From Streptomyces diastaticus subsp. diastaticus (GTDB taxonomy: Bacteria > Actinomycetota > Actinomycetes > Streptomycetales > Streptomycetaceae), in contig NZ_BLLN01000005.1 in assembly GCF_011170125.1 (NCBI RefSeq), positions 1,426,001 to 1,490,000 of the forward strand: 64,000 nt of DNA, given 5' to 3'. Positions 19,597 through 28,135 of this stretch are shown piece by piece. The notes beneath the pieces were generated by a model. The model was given only the letters and a program-made list of their open reading frames with translations, was not told the origin of the DNA and made no database searches. The translations under genes and the position numbers were made by a program. Each line of letters begins with the position of its first letter. Positions within the stretch are counted from its first letter, which is position 1.

Positions 19597-20778
19597 TCAG
19601 GTGCGGACCTCCAGCAGCGGCACGAGCTGCTCGGCCGGGGTCATCGAGCCGTGCATGCCGGTCAGCGCCGACTCGTTGGGCTCGCGGCGGCCGGCGGTGA
19701 TCGCGACGTCGTCGCGAGCGGCGACGATGACGTCCCCGAGGCGGTCGCGGACCCGCTTCTCGACGTGCGGACCGAACCAGCCCGCCTCGATCGCCTCGTC
19801 CTTGCTCGCCACCCAGCACTGCTCCCCCAGCACCTCGCGCCAGACGGTGCGGACGTCGCGGGCGGCGCCCGGGACGGCGTAGAGGTGGCGCGCGCGGCCC
19901 TCACCGCCGAGCAGGCGGACCCCCGCGTTCAGCTCCCAGTCCTCGTCGACGTCGAAGCGGTGGCGGTCGTCGAAGGGGATGTCCACCATGCCGTGGTCGG
20001 CGGTGACGTAGAGGGCGCTGCGCGGCGGCAGCTGCTCGGCGAGGCGGCGGGCGAGCCCGTCGACGTACATCAGCTGGCCGCGCCAGGCGTCGGAGTCGAC
20101 GCCGAAGCGATGGCCCTTGCCGTCGACCTCGCTGTAGTAGGTGTAGACCAGCGCGCGGTCCCCGGCGGCGAGCTGGGCGGCGGCCAGGTCCATCCGCTCC
20201 TCGCCCGAGAGCCGGCCGTGGAAGGTGCCGCCGCTGAGGGCGACCTGGGTGAGCGGGGTGTGGTGGAAGCCAGGGGCGGAGACCTGGGCGGTGTGCACCC
20301 CCGCGGCGTCGGCCAGCGAGAAGACCGTGGGGTACGGCTGCCAGGCGTGCGGGTCGGTCCACGGCTTCCAGCGGAGCTGGTTCATCAGCTCACCGCTGTC
20401 CGGGTCGAGGGCGGAGTACCCGGGCAGGCCGTGTTCGCCGGGGGTGCGCCCGGTGCCGACGGAGGCGAGCGAGGTGGCGGTGGTGGCGGGGAAGCCCGCG
20501 GTGAGCGGCCGGCCGGTGCCCCCGCGCGAGGTGGCGATGAGCGAGGAGAGGAACGGCGCCTCGGCCGGGTGGGCGAGGAGCTGGTGCCAGCCGAGCCCGT
20601 CGATGAGGAAGACGCAGTTCCGGTCGGCGGGTGCCAGTTCGGGCAGGCTCGCCGTCACGCCGGGCACGCCGGAGCCGGCGGCCAGGGTGGGCAACAGGTC
20701 CGCGAGCGAGCCGCTGCCGTAGGCGGGGACCGGCGCGGAGTCGACGGAGAGGGGCTCGGGCCAGGCGGGGTGGCCCAT
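19597..20778 (-). CDS. Alkaline phosphatase superfamily / nucleotide pyrophosphatase-like protein
   Basis: A 393-residue type I phosphodiesterase/nucleotide pyrophosphatase. Metal-ligand motifs fit the superfamily: LIDGLGWHQL (~57-66), the nucleophile Thr in AGFPATTATSLASVGTG, DGKGHRFG, TADHGMVDIP and a late GMHGSM. No signal peptide, so probably cytoplasmic. Its ATG shares one base with the upstream DUF5998 stop (TGATG), so the pair is coupled. The substrate is unknown; phosphodiester or nucleotide hydrolysis is expected. Confidence 0.88.
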   Translation of the reverse strand: MGHPAWPEPLSVDSAPVPAYGSGSLADLLPTLAAGSGVPGVTASLPELAPADRNCVFLIDGLGWHQLLAHPAEAPFLSSLIATSRGGTGRPLTAGFPATTATSLASVGTGRTPGEHGLPGYSALDPDSGELMNQLRWKPWTDPHAWQPYPTVFSLADAAGVHTAQVSAPGFHHTPLTQVALSGGTFHGRLSGEERMDLAAAQLAAGDRALVYTYYSEVDGKGHRFGVDSDAWRGQLMYVDGLARRLAEQLPPRSALYVTADHGMVDIPFDDRHRFDVDEDWELNAGVRLLGGEGRARHLYAVPGAARDVRTVWREVLGEQCWVASKDEAIEAGWFGPHVEKRVRDRLGDVIVAARDDVAITAGRREPNESALTGMHGSMTPAEQLVPLLEVRT

Positions 20779-21377
20779 CAGCGGCCGGCCGGCGTGGCGG
20801 TGGCGGCCGTCGCCTCCGAGAGCGCCTGGGCGAAGTCGAGGGCCTGCCGGACGGTGTCGGGGCCGTCGCCGGCCTCGCTGACGCGCAGGCTCAGGTCGTC
20901 GGCGGTGGAGCTGCCGGTGTAACCGTGGTCGGCCTCGCAGTCGGGGTCGCCGCAGGCGGCGGGCTCCAGGTCGATGCGGGAGACGGCGCCCCAGCCGATG
21001 GTCAGGACGACCTCGCGGGGCAGCGTGCCGGGGGTGTAGGACTCCGGGTTGGCGACCACGCGGCTGAGGACCACGGAGGAGATCCGGCCGGTCTTCACCG
21101 ACTCGGTGGAGGTGGTGGCGAGCGGGGTGGGCGAGCCGGAGTCGGCGGCCTGCTCGTCGGTGTGGCTGACGATGAACCGGGTGGGGGTGAGGACCAGGAC
21201 CGTGACGTGGCGGCGGACCTCGTTCGCGTCGAAGGTGGTCTCCTGATGGACCAGATACGACGCGACGGCCTCACCCCCCACGGCGGCCTCCACCGCCTCG
21301 GCCACGAGGGCCGGGTAGTAGCCGCTGCGCTCGATCGCCGCGCGCAGCCCCTGGGTCGTGGTACCGGTCTTTGCCAT
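20778..21377 (-). CDS. DUF5998 protein
   Basis: A 199-residue soluble actinobacterial protein. It has an opening AKTGTTTQGLRAAIE segment, a middle RHVTVLVLTPTRFIVSHTDE strand region, a Cys/Asp/His cluster (ACGDPDCEADHGYTG) that could hold a metal, and a helical alanine-rich end. The ATG at 21377 has AGGA eight bases upstream; an ATG at 21386 is less likely. It follows the acetyltransferase gene by 71 bases and overlaps the phosphodiesterase gene, so three genes may be co-transcribed. Function unknown. Confidence 0.85.
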   Translation of the reverse strand: MAKTGTTTQGLRAAIERSGYYPALVAEAVEAAVGGEAVASYLVHQETTFDANEVRRHVTVLVLTPTRFIVSHTDEQAADSGSPTPLATTSTESVKTGRISSVVLSRVVANPESYTPGTLPREVVLTIGWGAVSRIDLEPAACGDPDCEADHGYTGSSTADDLSLRVSEAGDGPDTVRQALDFAQALSEATAATATPAGR

Positions 21378-21448
21378 GCCGACCATCCTACGGGGGCGCG
21401 CCGACCGCTGGGGACGCCCGTGCGGGGTGTCCCGGGCGGCGGGGCGGG

Positions 21449-24325
21449 TCAGTAGGCGGGCAGGGTGCGCGGGCCGAGGTCGTCACGGGCCGGGGGCGGG
21501 GCGAGGCGGACCGAGGCGCCGAGCACGCTGACGCCGCGCGGGGCGACCACCACCGGCTCCAGCCGCACGTCGACCACCTCCGGGTGGTCGTCGACCAGCC
21601 GCGAGACGCGTTGCAGCAGTTCCTCCAGGGCCGGGGTGTCGACCGGGGCGGAGCCGCGCCAGCCGAAGAGCAGCGGGGCGGTGCGGATGGAGCGGACCAT
21701 GGCGGTGGCGTCCCGGTCGGTGACGGGGATGAGGCGGTGGGCGGTGTCGCCGAGGAGTTCGGAGGGGGCGCCGGCGAGGCCGAAGGTGAGCACGGCGCCG
21801 GCGGCCGGGTCGATGACGGTGCGCACCACGGTGTCGACGCCGCGTGGCGCCATCGGCTGGACCACCGGCCGCAGCTCGGCCGGGGCGCCGAAGAGCCCGG
21901 TCAGCTCGGCGTACGCCTGTCGGAGCTGGGTCTCGTCGGCGAGGTCGAGGCGGACTCCGCCGAGGTCTGCGCGGTGGCGCAGGTGGGGCGCGGTGGTCTT
22001 GAGGGCGACCGGGTAGCCGAGTGCGGCGGCGGCGCGGACGGCGGTGTCCGGGTCGGGGGCCGGGAGGGTGGGGCGGACGTCGATGCCGTAACGGCCGAGA
22101 AGGGCGCGGGTGTCCTCGGCGCCGAGGGTGTGGGCGCGCGGCGTGCCACCGGGTGCCGTGGTCCCGGCGGCGGCCAGCAGCCGGACGATGTCGGCGGCGG
22201 CACCGCGCTCGTCGATGTCCTCGTACTCCGGTACGCCGCCGGGGCGCTGGGCCTCGCGGCGCCACTGGGCGTACCGGACGGCCTCGCCGAGGGCGCGGAC
22301 GGCCCGCTCGGCGGCCGGGTAGGCGGGGATGCGGCGGGCGCGCGGGGCGGGGGGTGCCTCGTCGTCGGCGGCGGCGGGGCCGGGGACGGCCGGCGGGCGG
22401 ACCGGGACGCGCTGGGTGGCTGGGCTGCCCGGGCCGGTGCCCGCGGCGGCGGAGAGGGCTTCCGCGAGGCCGCCCAGTTCGACGTGGACGACGACGACCG
22501 GCTTGTCGGGCGCGGTGGCGTGGGCGGCGCGCAGGGCGGCACCGAGCGCCTCGCCGTCGGGGCGTTCGGGGACGCCGTCGGCACCGACCCAGGGGATGGC
22601 GGTGACCACCACGGCGTCGCAGCCGTCGTCGGCGAGGGCGGCGGCCAGCGCGTCCCGGAAGTCCTCGGGGGTGGCGTCGGTGGTGAGGTCGCGGGGCGGC
22701 AGCGGGCGCAGGCCCTCGGAGAGGCAGGCGTCGTAGCTGAGCAGGCCGAGCGACTCGGAGTTGCCGAGGATGGCGACGCGGGGGCCGGCGGGCAGTGGCT
22801 GCCCGGCCAGCAACAGGCCGACGTCGACCAGTTCGGTGACGGTGTCCACCCGGATGACGCCGGCCTGGCGCAGCAGGGCGGAGACGGTGGCGTACGGCAG
22901 CCGCGTGACGGGGGCGGGGTGGCCGGTGGGGGTGATGCCGCTGTGCCGGGCGCCCTGGACGACGACCAGCGGCTTGGCCGCGGCGGTGCGGCGGGCGAGG
23001 CGGGCGAACTTGCGGGGGTTGCCGATGGTCTCCAGGTACATCAGGGCGACGTCGGTGTGCGGGTCGTCGTACCAGTACTGCATGACGTCGTTGCCGGAGA
23101 CGTCGGCGCGGTTGCCCGCGGAGACGAAGGTGGAGACGCCGGCCGGGTTGGGGACGCCGTCGGCGCCACCGCCGTCGCGGTGGAGGGCGGAGAGCAGGGC
23201 GATGCCGATGGCACCGGACTGGGTGAACAGGCCGACCCGGCCGGGCACGGGGAGTTCCGGGGCGAGGGAGGCGTTGAGCCGGATCCCGGGGGTGGTGTTG
23301 ATGACGCCGAAGGCGTTGGGGCCGATGACCCGCATGCCGTACGAGCGGGCCTGGCGGATCAGGGCGCGCTGGCGTTCGCGGCCCTCGGGGCCCTGTTCGG
23401 CGTAGCCGGCGGAGATCACCACGAGGCCCTGGACGCCGTGCTCTCCGCACTCGGCGACGGCCTCGGGCACCCGGTCGGCGGGGACGGCGATGACGGCGAG
23501 GTCCACCGGTTCGGCGATGTCGCGGACGAAGCGGTGGGCGCGGACGCCGTCGAGGGTGTCCCCCGTCTCGGGGAAACCCTGGTTGACGGCGTACACCGTG
23601 CCGGTGAACCCGGCGTCGAGGATGTTCCGCAGGATGCTGCGGCCCACCCCGCCGAGGGCGCGGCCCACCCCGACCACGGCGACCGAGCCCGGGGCCAGCA
23701 GCCGCTGGACGGACCGGGCCTCTGCGCGCTGCTCACGGGCGTGCTGCACAGCGAGCGAGCGGTCGGTGGGCTCCAGGCCGAACTCCAGGCGGACGACGCC
23801 GTCCTCGAAGCTGCGCTTCTGCTGGTAGCCCGCGTCGGTGAAGACCTTGATCATCTTGGTGTTGGCGGGAAGCACCTCGGCGGTGAAGCGCCGGATGCCG
23901 CGCTCGCGGGCGACCGCGGCGATGTGCTCCAGCAGGGCGGAGGCGACGCCGCGGCCCTGGTGGGCGTCCTGGACGAGGAAGGCGACCTCGGCCTCGTCGG
24001 CGGGGGCGGAGGCGGGCATGCCCCGGCCGTCGACGCGGTCGTAGCGGACGGTGGCGATGAACTCGCCGCCGACGGTGGCCGCCAGGCCCACCCGGTCGAC
24101 GTGGTCGTGGTGGGTGAAGCGACGGACGTCCTTGGCCGACAGGCGCGGGTAGGGCGCGAAGAACCGGTAGTACTTCGACTCGTCGGAGACCTGCTCGTAG
24201 AAGCTCACCAGGCGGTCGGCGTCGTCGGCGGTGATGGGCCGGATGCGCGCGGTGCCGCCGTCGCGGAGCACCACGTCGGCCTCCCAGTGGGCGGGGTAGG
24301 CGTGCTGGTCCGACGGGGTGTCCAT
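21449..24325 (-). CDS. GNAT / acyl-CoA synthetase-like protein lysine acetyltransferase
   Basis: A 958-residue multidomain protein. N-terminal GNAT acetyltransferase (~1-190, with the acetyl-CoA loop DAHQGRGVASALL); CoA-binding Rossmann domain (~210-330, PGSVAVVGVGRALGGVGR); succinyl-CoA-ligase-like domains (~340-640, FTQSGAIGIALL, LGNSESLGLLS); and a C-terminal ATP-grasp domain (~730-958, PVALKTTAP). This GNAT-first order matches the Streptomyces PatA type that acetylates acyl-CoA synthetases; enteric Pat has GNAT last. It probably links acetyl-CoA level to enzyme acetylation. Divergent from ptsH. Confidence 0.92.
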   Translation of the reverse strand: MDTPSDQHAYPAHWEADVVLRDGGTARIRPITADDADRLVSFYEQVSDESKYYRFFAPYPRLSAKDVRRFTHHDHVDRVGLAATVGGEFIATVRYDRVDGRGMPASAPADEAEVAFLVQDAHQGRGVASALLEHIAAVARERGIRRFTAEVLPANTKMIKVFTDAGYQQKRSFEDGVVRLEFGLEPTDRSLAVQHAREQRAEARSVQRLLAPGSVAVVGVGRALGGVGRSILRNILDAGFTGTVYAVNQGFPETGDTLDGVRAHRFVRDIAEPVDLAVIAVPADRVPEAVAECGEHGVQGLVVISAGYAEQGPEGRERQRALIRQARSYGMRVIGPNAFGVINTTPGIRLNASLAPELPVPGRVGLFTQSGAIGIALLSALHRDGGGADGVPNPAGVSTFVSAGNRADVSGNDVMQYWYDDPHTDVALMYLETIGNPRKFARLARRTAAAKPLVVVQGARHSGITPTGHPAPVTRLPYATVSALLRQAGVIRVDTVTELVDVGLLLAGQPLPAGPRVAILGNSESLGLLSYDACLSEGLRPLPPRDLTTDATPEDFRDALAAALADDGCDAVVVTAIPWVGADGVPERPDGEALGAALRAAHATAPDKPVVVVHVELGGLAEALSAAAGTGPGSPATQRVPVRPPAVPGPAAADDEAPPAPRARRIPAYPAAERAVRALGEAVRYAQWRREAQRPGGVPEYEDIDERGAAADIVRLLAAAGTTAPGGTPRAHTLGAEDTRALLGRYGIDVRPTLPAPDPDTAVRAAAALGYPVALKTTAPHLRHRADLGGVRLDLADETQLRQAYAELTGLFGAPAELRPVVQPMAPRGVDTVVRTVIDPAAGAVLTFGLAGAPSELLGDTAHRLIPVTDRDATAMVRSIRTAPLLFGWRGSAPVDTPALEELLQRVSRLVDDHPEVVDVRLEPVVVAPRGVSVLGASVRLAPPPARDDLGPRTLPAY

Positions 24326-24495
24326 GGGAGCAGCGTACGGGTCGCGGAGCCGTCGGGCACGGGGCAGGCTGGGCCTTGTCTCCGCGGGCGCCAGGGGGTA
24401 GAGGGCGGGAGCGGATGTCCCCGGCCGGGTCGTACGGAGCGGTGTGCGAGTCTGGTCTAGACAACATCGTCCGCTTCGTGAAGGGCAGCTTCAAC

Positions 24496-24777
24496 ATGGC
24501 TGAGCGCCGCGTCAACGTCGGCTGGGCCGAGGGCCTGCACGCCCGTCCCGCTTCCATCTTCGTCCGGGCCGCCACCGCCTCCGGCATCCCGGTGACCATC
24601 GCCAAGCCGGACACCGCCCCGGTCAACGCCGCCTCGATGCTGGCCGTCCTCGGCCTCGGCGTGCAGGGTGGCGAGGAGATCGTCCTCTCCGCCGACGCCG
24701 ACGGCGCCGAGGCCGCCCTGGAGCGCCTGGCCAAGCTGGTCGCGGAAGGGCTGGACGAGCTTCCGGAGACCGTCTGA
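24496..24777 (+). CDS. ptsH: Phosphocarrier protein HPr
   Basis: A 93-residue HPr, the PTS phosphocarrier that takes phosphate from enzyme I and gives it to sugar-specific EIIA. The active His lies in GLHARPAS (~residue 15), and the regulatory Ser region in NAASMLAVLGLG (~residue 46). The ATG at 24496 is selected from the family start AERRVNVGW. No enzyme I or HPr kinase is adjacent. A dead GntR gene lies downstream on the other strand. The 24778-25118 gap behind it shows no gene. Confidence 0.97.
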   Translation: MAERRVNVGWAEGLHARPASIFVRAATASGIPVTIAKPDTAPVNAASMLAVLGLGVQGGEEIVLSADADGAEAALERLAKLVAEGLDELPETV

Positions 24778-25118
24778 CGCCGGGGCTGCCCCCGAGGGGT
24801 GACGGCTGACCGCGCGTGAGACCCGATTGCCCGGCGGGGGCGCGGAGCCGGTGGAGCGGCCCCGGCACTTCAGGGGGCGGGTGCCGGGAACCGGCGGGCG
24901 TCAGTCAGCCGCGTGGCGCTGTCCGCGGGCCGCGGTGTCGCGCTGGAGCCCCGGACGCACCGGGGCGGGCGGCCGTGCCCTCACGGGGGCCGGGGCCCCC
25001 TGTACGCGATCCGCTTCGGGCCACCGGGACCGCCTCGCCGGGCCGTCCGGAGCCCGTCGGCGCGGTCGCGGCCGCTCCTCGCGTCAGCCGACGCGCCCCC
25101 CGCCGCGCCGGTCATCGG

Positions 25119-25346
25119 TCACCGGTCACGCGAACCGGAGGCGCGGCACCTCCCGGCCGAGAAGAGGGGCCGGCCGGCGAGGAGGTGGCGCGCCTCCAGG
25201 GTGCGCAGTGCCTCGCGCACGGGGACGCGGGAGACGCCGTAGGGGCGGGCGAGCTGCCCCTCGGTGAGGCGGGAGCCGCGCCCGTGGGCGCCGGAGACGA
25301 TGTCCTGTCCGATCGCGGTGCGTGTCGCTTGCGCCGGAACACCCAT
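25119..25346 (-). pseudogene. Truncated GntR-family regulator remnant
   Basis: A 75-codon open frame carries a GntR winged-helix start (IGQDIVSGAHGRGSRLTEGQ, then YGVSRVPVREALRTLEARHLL). It then drops into unrelated sequence (AGRPLFSAGRCRASG) with no ligand-binding domain. Nothing of the missing C-terminal domain is readable in the next 340 bases. As I recall, other Streptomyces carry a full GntR gene beside ptsH here, so this looks like a 3'-deleted pseudogene. Confidence 0.7.
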
Positions 25347-25497
25347 GCCCGTCCTCCGCCCGTGGCCCGCGAAACGCGGCCGTCCGGTCCTCTGCCGCGC
25401 CCCTAGGACAGGAAGAGGCGCTGTCCGGCGGCTCCGGGTGGTCCGCGAACACCTTCTGGCCGGAAGGCGTGGGGTGGGCACACCGGCCGCGGACAAT

Positions 25498-25533
25498 CCG
25501 AAGACCCCGGCTCGGGAGGGCCGGGGTCTTCGG
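25498..25533 (-). terminator. Terminator after the M23 peptidase gene
   Basis: Fourteen-base arms (25498-25511 with 25520-25533) with an 8-base loop, 25 bases past the peptidase stop on the minus strand. Confidence 0.8.
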
Positions 25534-25558
25534 GGAGGAACGGGTCCTACGGGCCCGG

Positions 25559-26332
25559 TCAGACGTCGACGCCGTGGCCGCGCAGGTAGGCGACGGGATC
25601 CATGTCGGTGCCGTAGTCGGCGCCCGAGCGGGCCTCGAAGTGCAGGTGCGGGCCGGTGGAGTTGCCGGTGGAGCCGGAGACGGCGATCTGCTGGCCCGGT
25701 GTGACGGTCTGGCCGACCGAGACGGTGGCCGAGGTGAGGTGGCCGTACTGGGTGTAGGTGCCGTCGTGCATCTTGACGACCACCTCGTTGCCGTAGGCAC
25801 CGCCCCATCCGGTCTGGACCACGGTGCCCGCGCCGACGGCGCGCACGACGCTGCCGGAGGGGGCGTGGAAGTCGACTCCGGAGTGGCTGCCGGAGGACCA
25901 GAGGCTGCCGCCGGTCCGGTAGCCGGTGGAGACGTAGGAGCCCTCGACGGGCAGGACATAGCGGTTGAGGCGCTCGCGCTCGGCGGCGCGGGCGGCCCGG
26001 ATCTTCTCGGCGCGCTCCTTCTCGGCCTTCTGCTTCGCCTCGGCGGCCTGCACGCGGGCGGCCTCGACGGCGGCCTGTTCGGCGGCGGCGGCCTCGGCGG
26101 CGAGGCGCTGGGCGGCGGCCTGGTCACCGATGCGGTCGGCGAGGCTGTCGCCGATGGTGATGGCCTGCGTCAAGCCGGTGTGCGCGGGGGCCTCTCCGGC
26201 CGCGGCCGGAGAGGCGAGGGTGCCCACCACGCCGGTGGTGGTGAGGGCGGCGACGCCGGCCAGGCCGGCCCCGGTGCGGGTGGCCCGGCGGTTCGTTCGC
26301 CGGTGCTTCCCGGTGGGACGGGTGAACGCCAT
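25559..26332 (-). CDS. Secreted M23 (LytM-type) peptidoglycan endopeptidase
   Basis: A 257-residue cell-wall hydrolase. Twin-arginine-like or Sec signal (RRTNRRATR, then a hydrophobic stretch to SPAAAGE, ~residues 12-45), an alanine/glutamate-rich coiled coil (~65-125), and a C-terminal M23 domain (~130-257) with the zinc motifs HSGVDF and HLHFE and the YGNEVVV region. It cuts peptide cross-links of peptidoglycan. A ydaO riboswitch in its leader suggests c-di-AMP control, as known for several Streptomyces cell-wall hydrolase genes. Confidence 0.95.
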   Translation of the reverse strand: MAFTRPTGKHRRTNRRATRTGAGLAGVAALTTTGVVGTLASPAAAGEAPAHTGLTQAITIGDSLADRIGDQAAAQRLAAEAAAAEQAAVEAARVQAAEAKQKAEKERAEKIRAARAAERERLNRYVLPVEGSYVSTGYRTGGSLWSSGSHSGVDFHAPSGSVVRAVGAGTVVQTGWGGAYGNEVVVKMHDGTYTQYGHLTSATVSVGQTVTPGQQIAVSGSTGNSTGPHLHFEARSGADYGTDMDPVAYLRGHGVDV

Positions 26333-26344
26333 GGAGCGGCTGGT

Positions 26345-26520
26345 CCTTTCCTTCCTTCTCGCCTACCGGGTTAGCTGACGGGTTCGGAGCAGGAAGGTCT
26401 CCTACGGGCCCCTCGCGGGAGGCGCCCGATTCACCCCTGGGACGGTGGGTCCCCGGTTCCCCGGGCTCACGCCCTGCGGGGATTCGGCGATGACTGCCCG
26501 TTCGCCACGGGTGTGGCGGG
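26345..26520 (-). promoter_or_regulatory. ydaO-type cyclic di-AMP riboswitch
   Basis: The leader of the M23 gene carries the conserved ydaO/yuaA blocks in order on the minus strand: ATCGCCGAATCC (near 26492-26481), GGGGAACCGGGG, GGGGTGAATC, then GGAGACCTTCC, CGAACCCGTCAGCTAACCC and GGTAGGCG (ending near 26360). These match the RNA fold that binds cyclic di-AMP and turns expression down. The boundaries are approximate. The region 26521-26662 upstream shows no gene and should hold the promoter. Confidence 0.9.
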
Positions 26521-26662
26521 TGCGTCGGCCGGACAGCCGCAGAGACGCTAATGGGCACTTCTGTCGTGCTACAAACCGAACGCCGCTTTTGTTGCGCACA
26601 CCACAGGACAGACGGGGCGTCAATCCCGCGAAAGGGGCATCCCCACCGAGGCGTGGACATGA

Positions 26663-26700
26663 CGGAACCCCGGTCGCCGTCCAGGGCTTCCGGGGTTCCG
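26663..26700 (-). terminator. Terminator after the M16 peptidase pair
   Basis: Eleven-base perfect arms (26663-26673 with 26690-26700) 44 bases beyond the stop of the second M16 gene. Confidence 0.75.
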
Positions 26701-26743
26701 CCCTCCGGCTGGGGGATGCCGGCCGGGGCTCGCTGAGCGGACG

Positions 26744-28135
26744 TCAGCCGGTGACCACGCTGACCTCTCCGATGCCGAGCGCGCGCACCGGCTCGGCGAT
26801 CCGCGAGGCGTCGCCGACCAGCACCGTCACCAGCCGGTCGGCCGGGAAGGCACTGACCACGGCGGCGGTCGCCTCGGTGGCACCGGTGTCGGCCATCATC
26901 CGGTACAGCCGTGCCTGGAAGTCGTCCGGCAGGTGCTGCTCGACCTGGTCGGCGAGGGTGGAGGCGACGGCGGCGGCCGTCTCGTACTTCAGCGGCGCCA
27001 CCCCGACGAGGTTCTGCACGGCGGTGTCCAGCTCGGCCTCGGTGAGACCCTCGGCGGCCAGGGTGCGCAGCACCTTCCAGAGGTCGTCCAGGGCCGGGCC
27101 GGTGGACTCGGTGTCGACGGAGCCGCTGATGGCGAGCATCGCCGCGCCCGTCCCCTCCGGGGTGGAGCGCAGCACCTGGGCGAAGGCCCGCACGCCGTAG
27201 GTGTAGCCCTTCTCCTCGCGCAGGACACGGTCCAGACGGGAGGTCAGGGTGCCGCCGAGGCTGTACGTGCCGAGCACCTGGGCGGGCCAGACCCGGTCGT
27301 GCCGGTCAGGTCCGACACGCCCGATGAGCAGCTGGGTCTGGACGGCGCCGGGACGGTCGACGACGATGACGCGCCCGGTGTCGTCGGCGGTGACCGGCGG
27401 GACCGGGTTGGGCTTGCCCGCGTCGCCCTGCCAGGCGCCGAGGCTGTCGGCGAGCAGGGCGTCGAGGTCGGTGCCCTCCAGGTCTCCGACGATGACGGCG
27501 GTGGCGGTGGCCGGGCGCACGTGCCGGTCGTAGAAGGCGCGGACGGCGGCGGCGTCGATCCGCTCGACGGTCTCCGCGGTGCCCTGACGGGGCCGCGAGA
27601 CGCGCGAGCCGGCCGGGAAGAGCTGCCGGGACAGCTCCTTGGCGGCGCGGCGGGCCGGGTTGGCCTGCTCGTGCGGGATCTCGTCCAGACGGTTGCGGAC
27701 CAGACGCTCGACCTCGGCCGGATCGAAGGCGGGGGCGCGCAGCGCGTCGGCGAGCAGCCCGAGCGCCTTCTCCAGCCGGGAGACCGGAACCTCCAGGGAG
27801 AGCCGGACGCCTGGATGGTCGGCGAAGGCGTCGAGGGTGGCCCCGCAGCGCTCCAGCTCGGCGGCGAACTCCTCGGCGCTGTGCCGGTCGGTGCCCTCGC
27901 TGAAGGCGCGGGCCATGATCGTGGCGAGGCCGTCGAGCCCCTCGGGCTCGGTGTCGAGCGGGCTGTCGAGCAGCACCTCCACGGCGACGACCTGCTGGCC
28001 GGGGCGGTGGCAGCGCAGCACCGTCAGGCCGTTGTCCAGGCTGGTGCGCTCGGGGGCGGGGAAGGCCCAGGGGCGGGGGGCTCCTCCGGCCGGCTGCGGG
28101 TGGAGATCCATGGCGGGGGTGATGACGTCACTCAC
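26744..28135 (-). CDS. M16 peptidase family protein, second (non-zinc) subunit
   Basis: A 463-residue pitrilysin-like protein. It keeps the M16 fold (LDNGLTVLRCHRPGQQVV; C-terminal GGTLTSRLDRVLREEKGYTYGV) but lacks the zinc motif: where HxxEH is expected the sequence reads LDGLATIMARAF. In paired bacterial M16 peptidases one subunit supplies zinc and the other supplies the Arg/Tyr substrate clamp (here REEKGYTYG), so this is likely the partner subunit. Its GTG start overlaps the upstream M16 gene (GTGAGTGA), indicating fixed stoichiometry. Confidence 0.92.
   Translation of the reverse strand: MSDVITPAMDLHPQPAGGAPRPWAFPAPERTSLDNGLTVLRCHRPGQQVVAVEVLLDSPLDTEPEGLDGLATIMARAFSEGTDRHSAEEFAAELERCGATLDAFADHPGVRLSLEVPVSRLEKALGLLADALRAPAFDPAEVERLVRNRLDEIPHEQANPARRAAKELSRQLFPAGSRVSRPRQGTAETVERIDAAAVRAFYDRHVRPATATAVIVGDLEGTDLDALLADSLGAWQGDAGKPNPVPPVTADDTGRVIVVDRPGAVQTQLLIGRVGPDRHDRVWPAQVLGTYSLGGTLTSRLDRVLREEKGYTYGVRAFAQVLRSTPEGTGAAMLAISGSVDTESTGPALDDLWKVLRTLAAEGLTEAELDTAVQNLVGVAPLKYETAAAVASTLADQVEQHLPDDFQARLYRMMADTGATEATAAVVSAFPADRLVTVLVGDASRIAEPVRALGIGEVSVVTG

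Noticed and set aside
21371..24460. 1029-codon open frame antisense to the acetyltransferase
   Set aside because: GC-rich shadow frame; the opposite strand carries a full domain-by-domain match to GNAT/acyl-CoA synthetase proteins.
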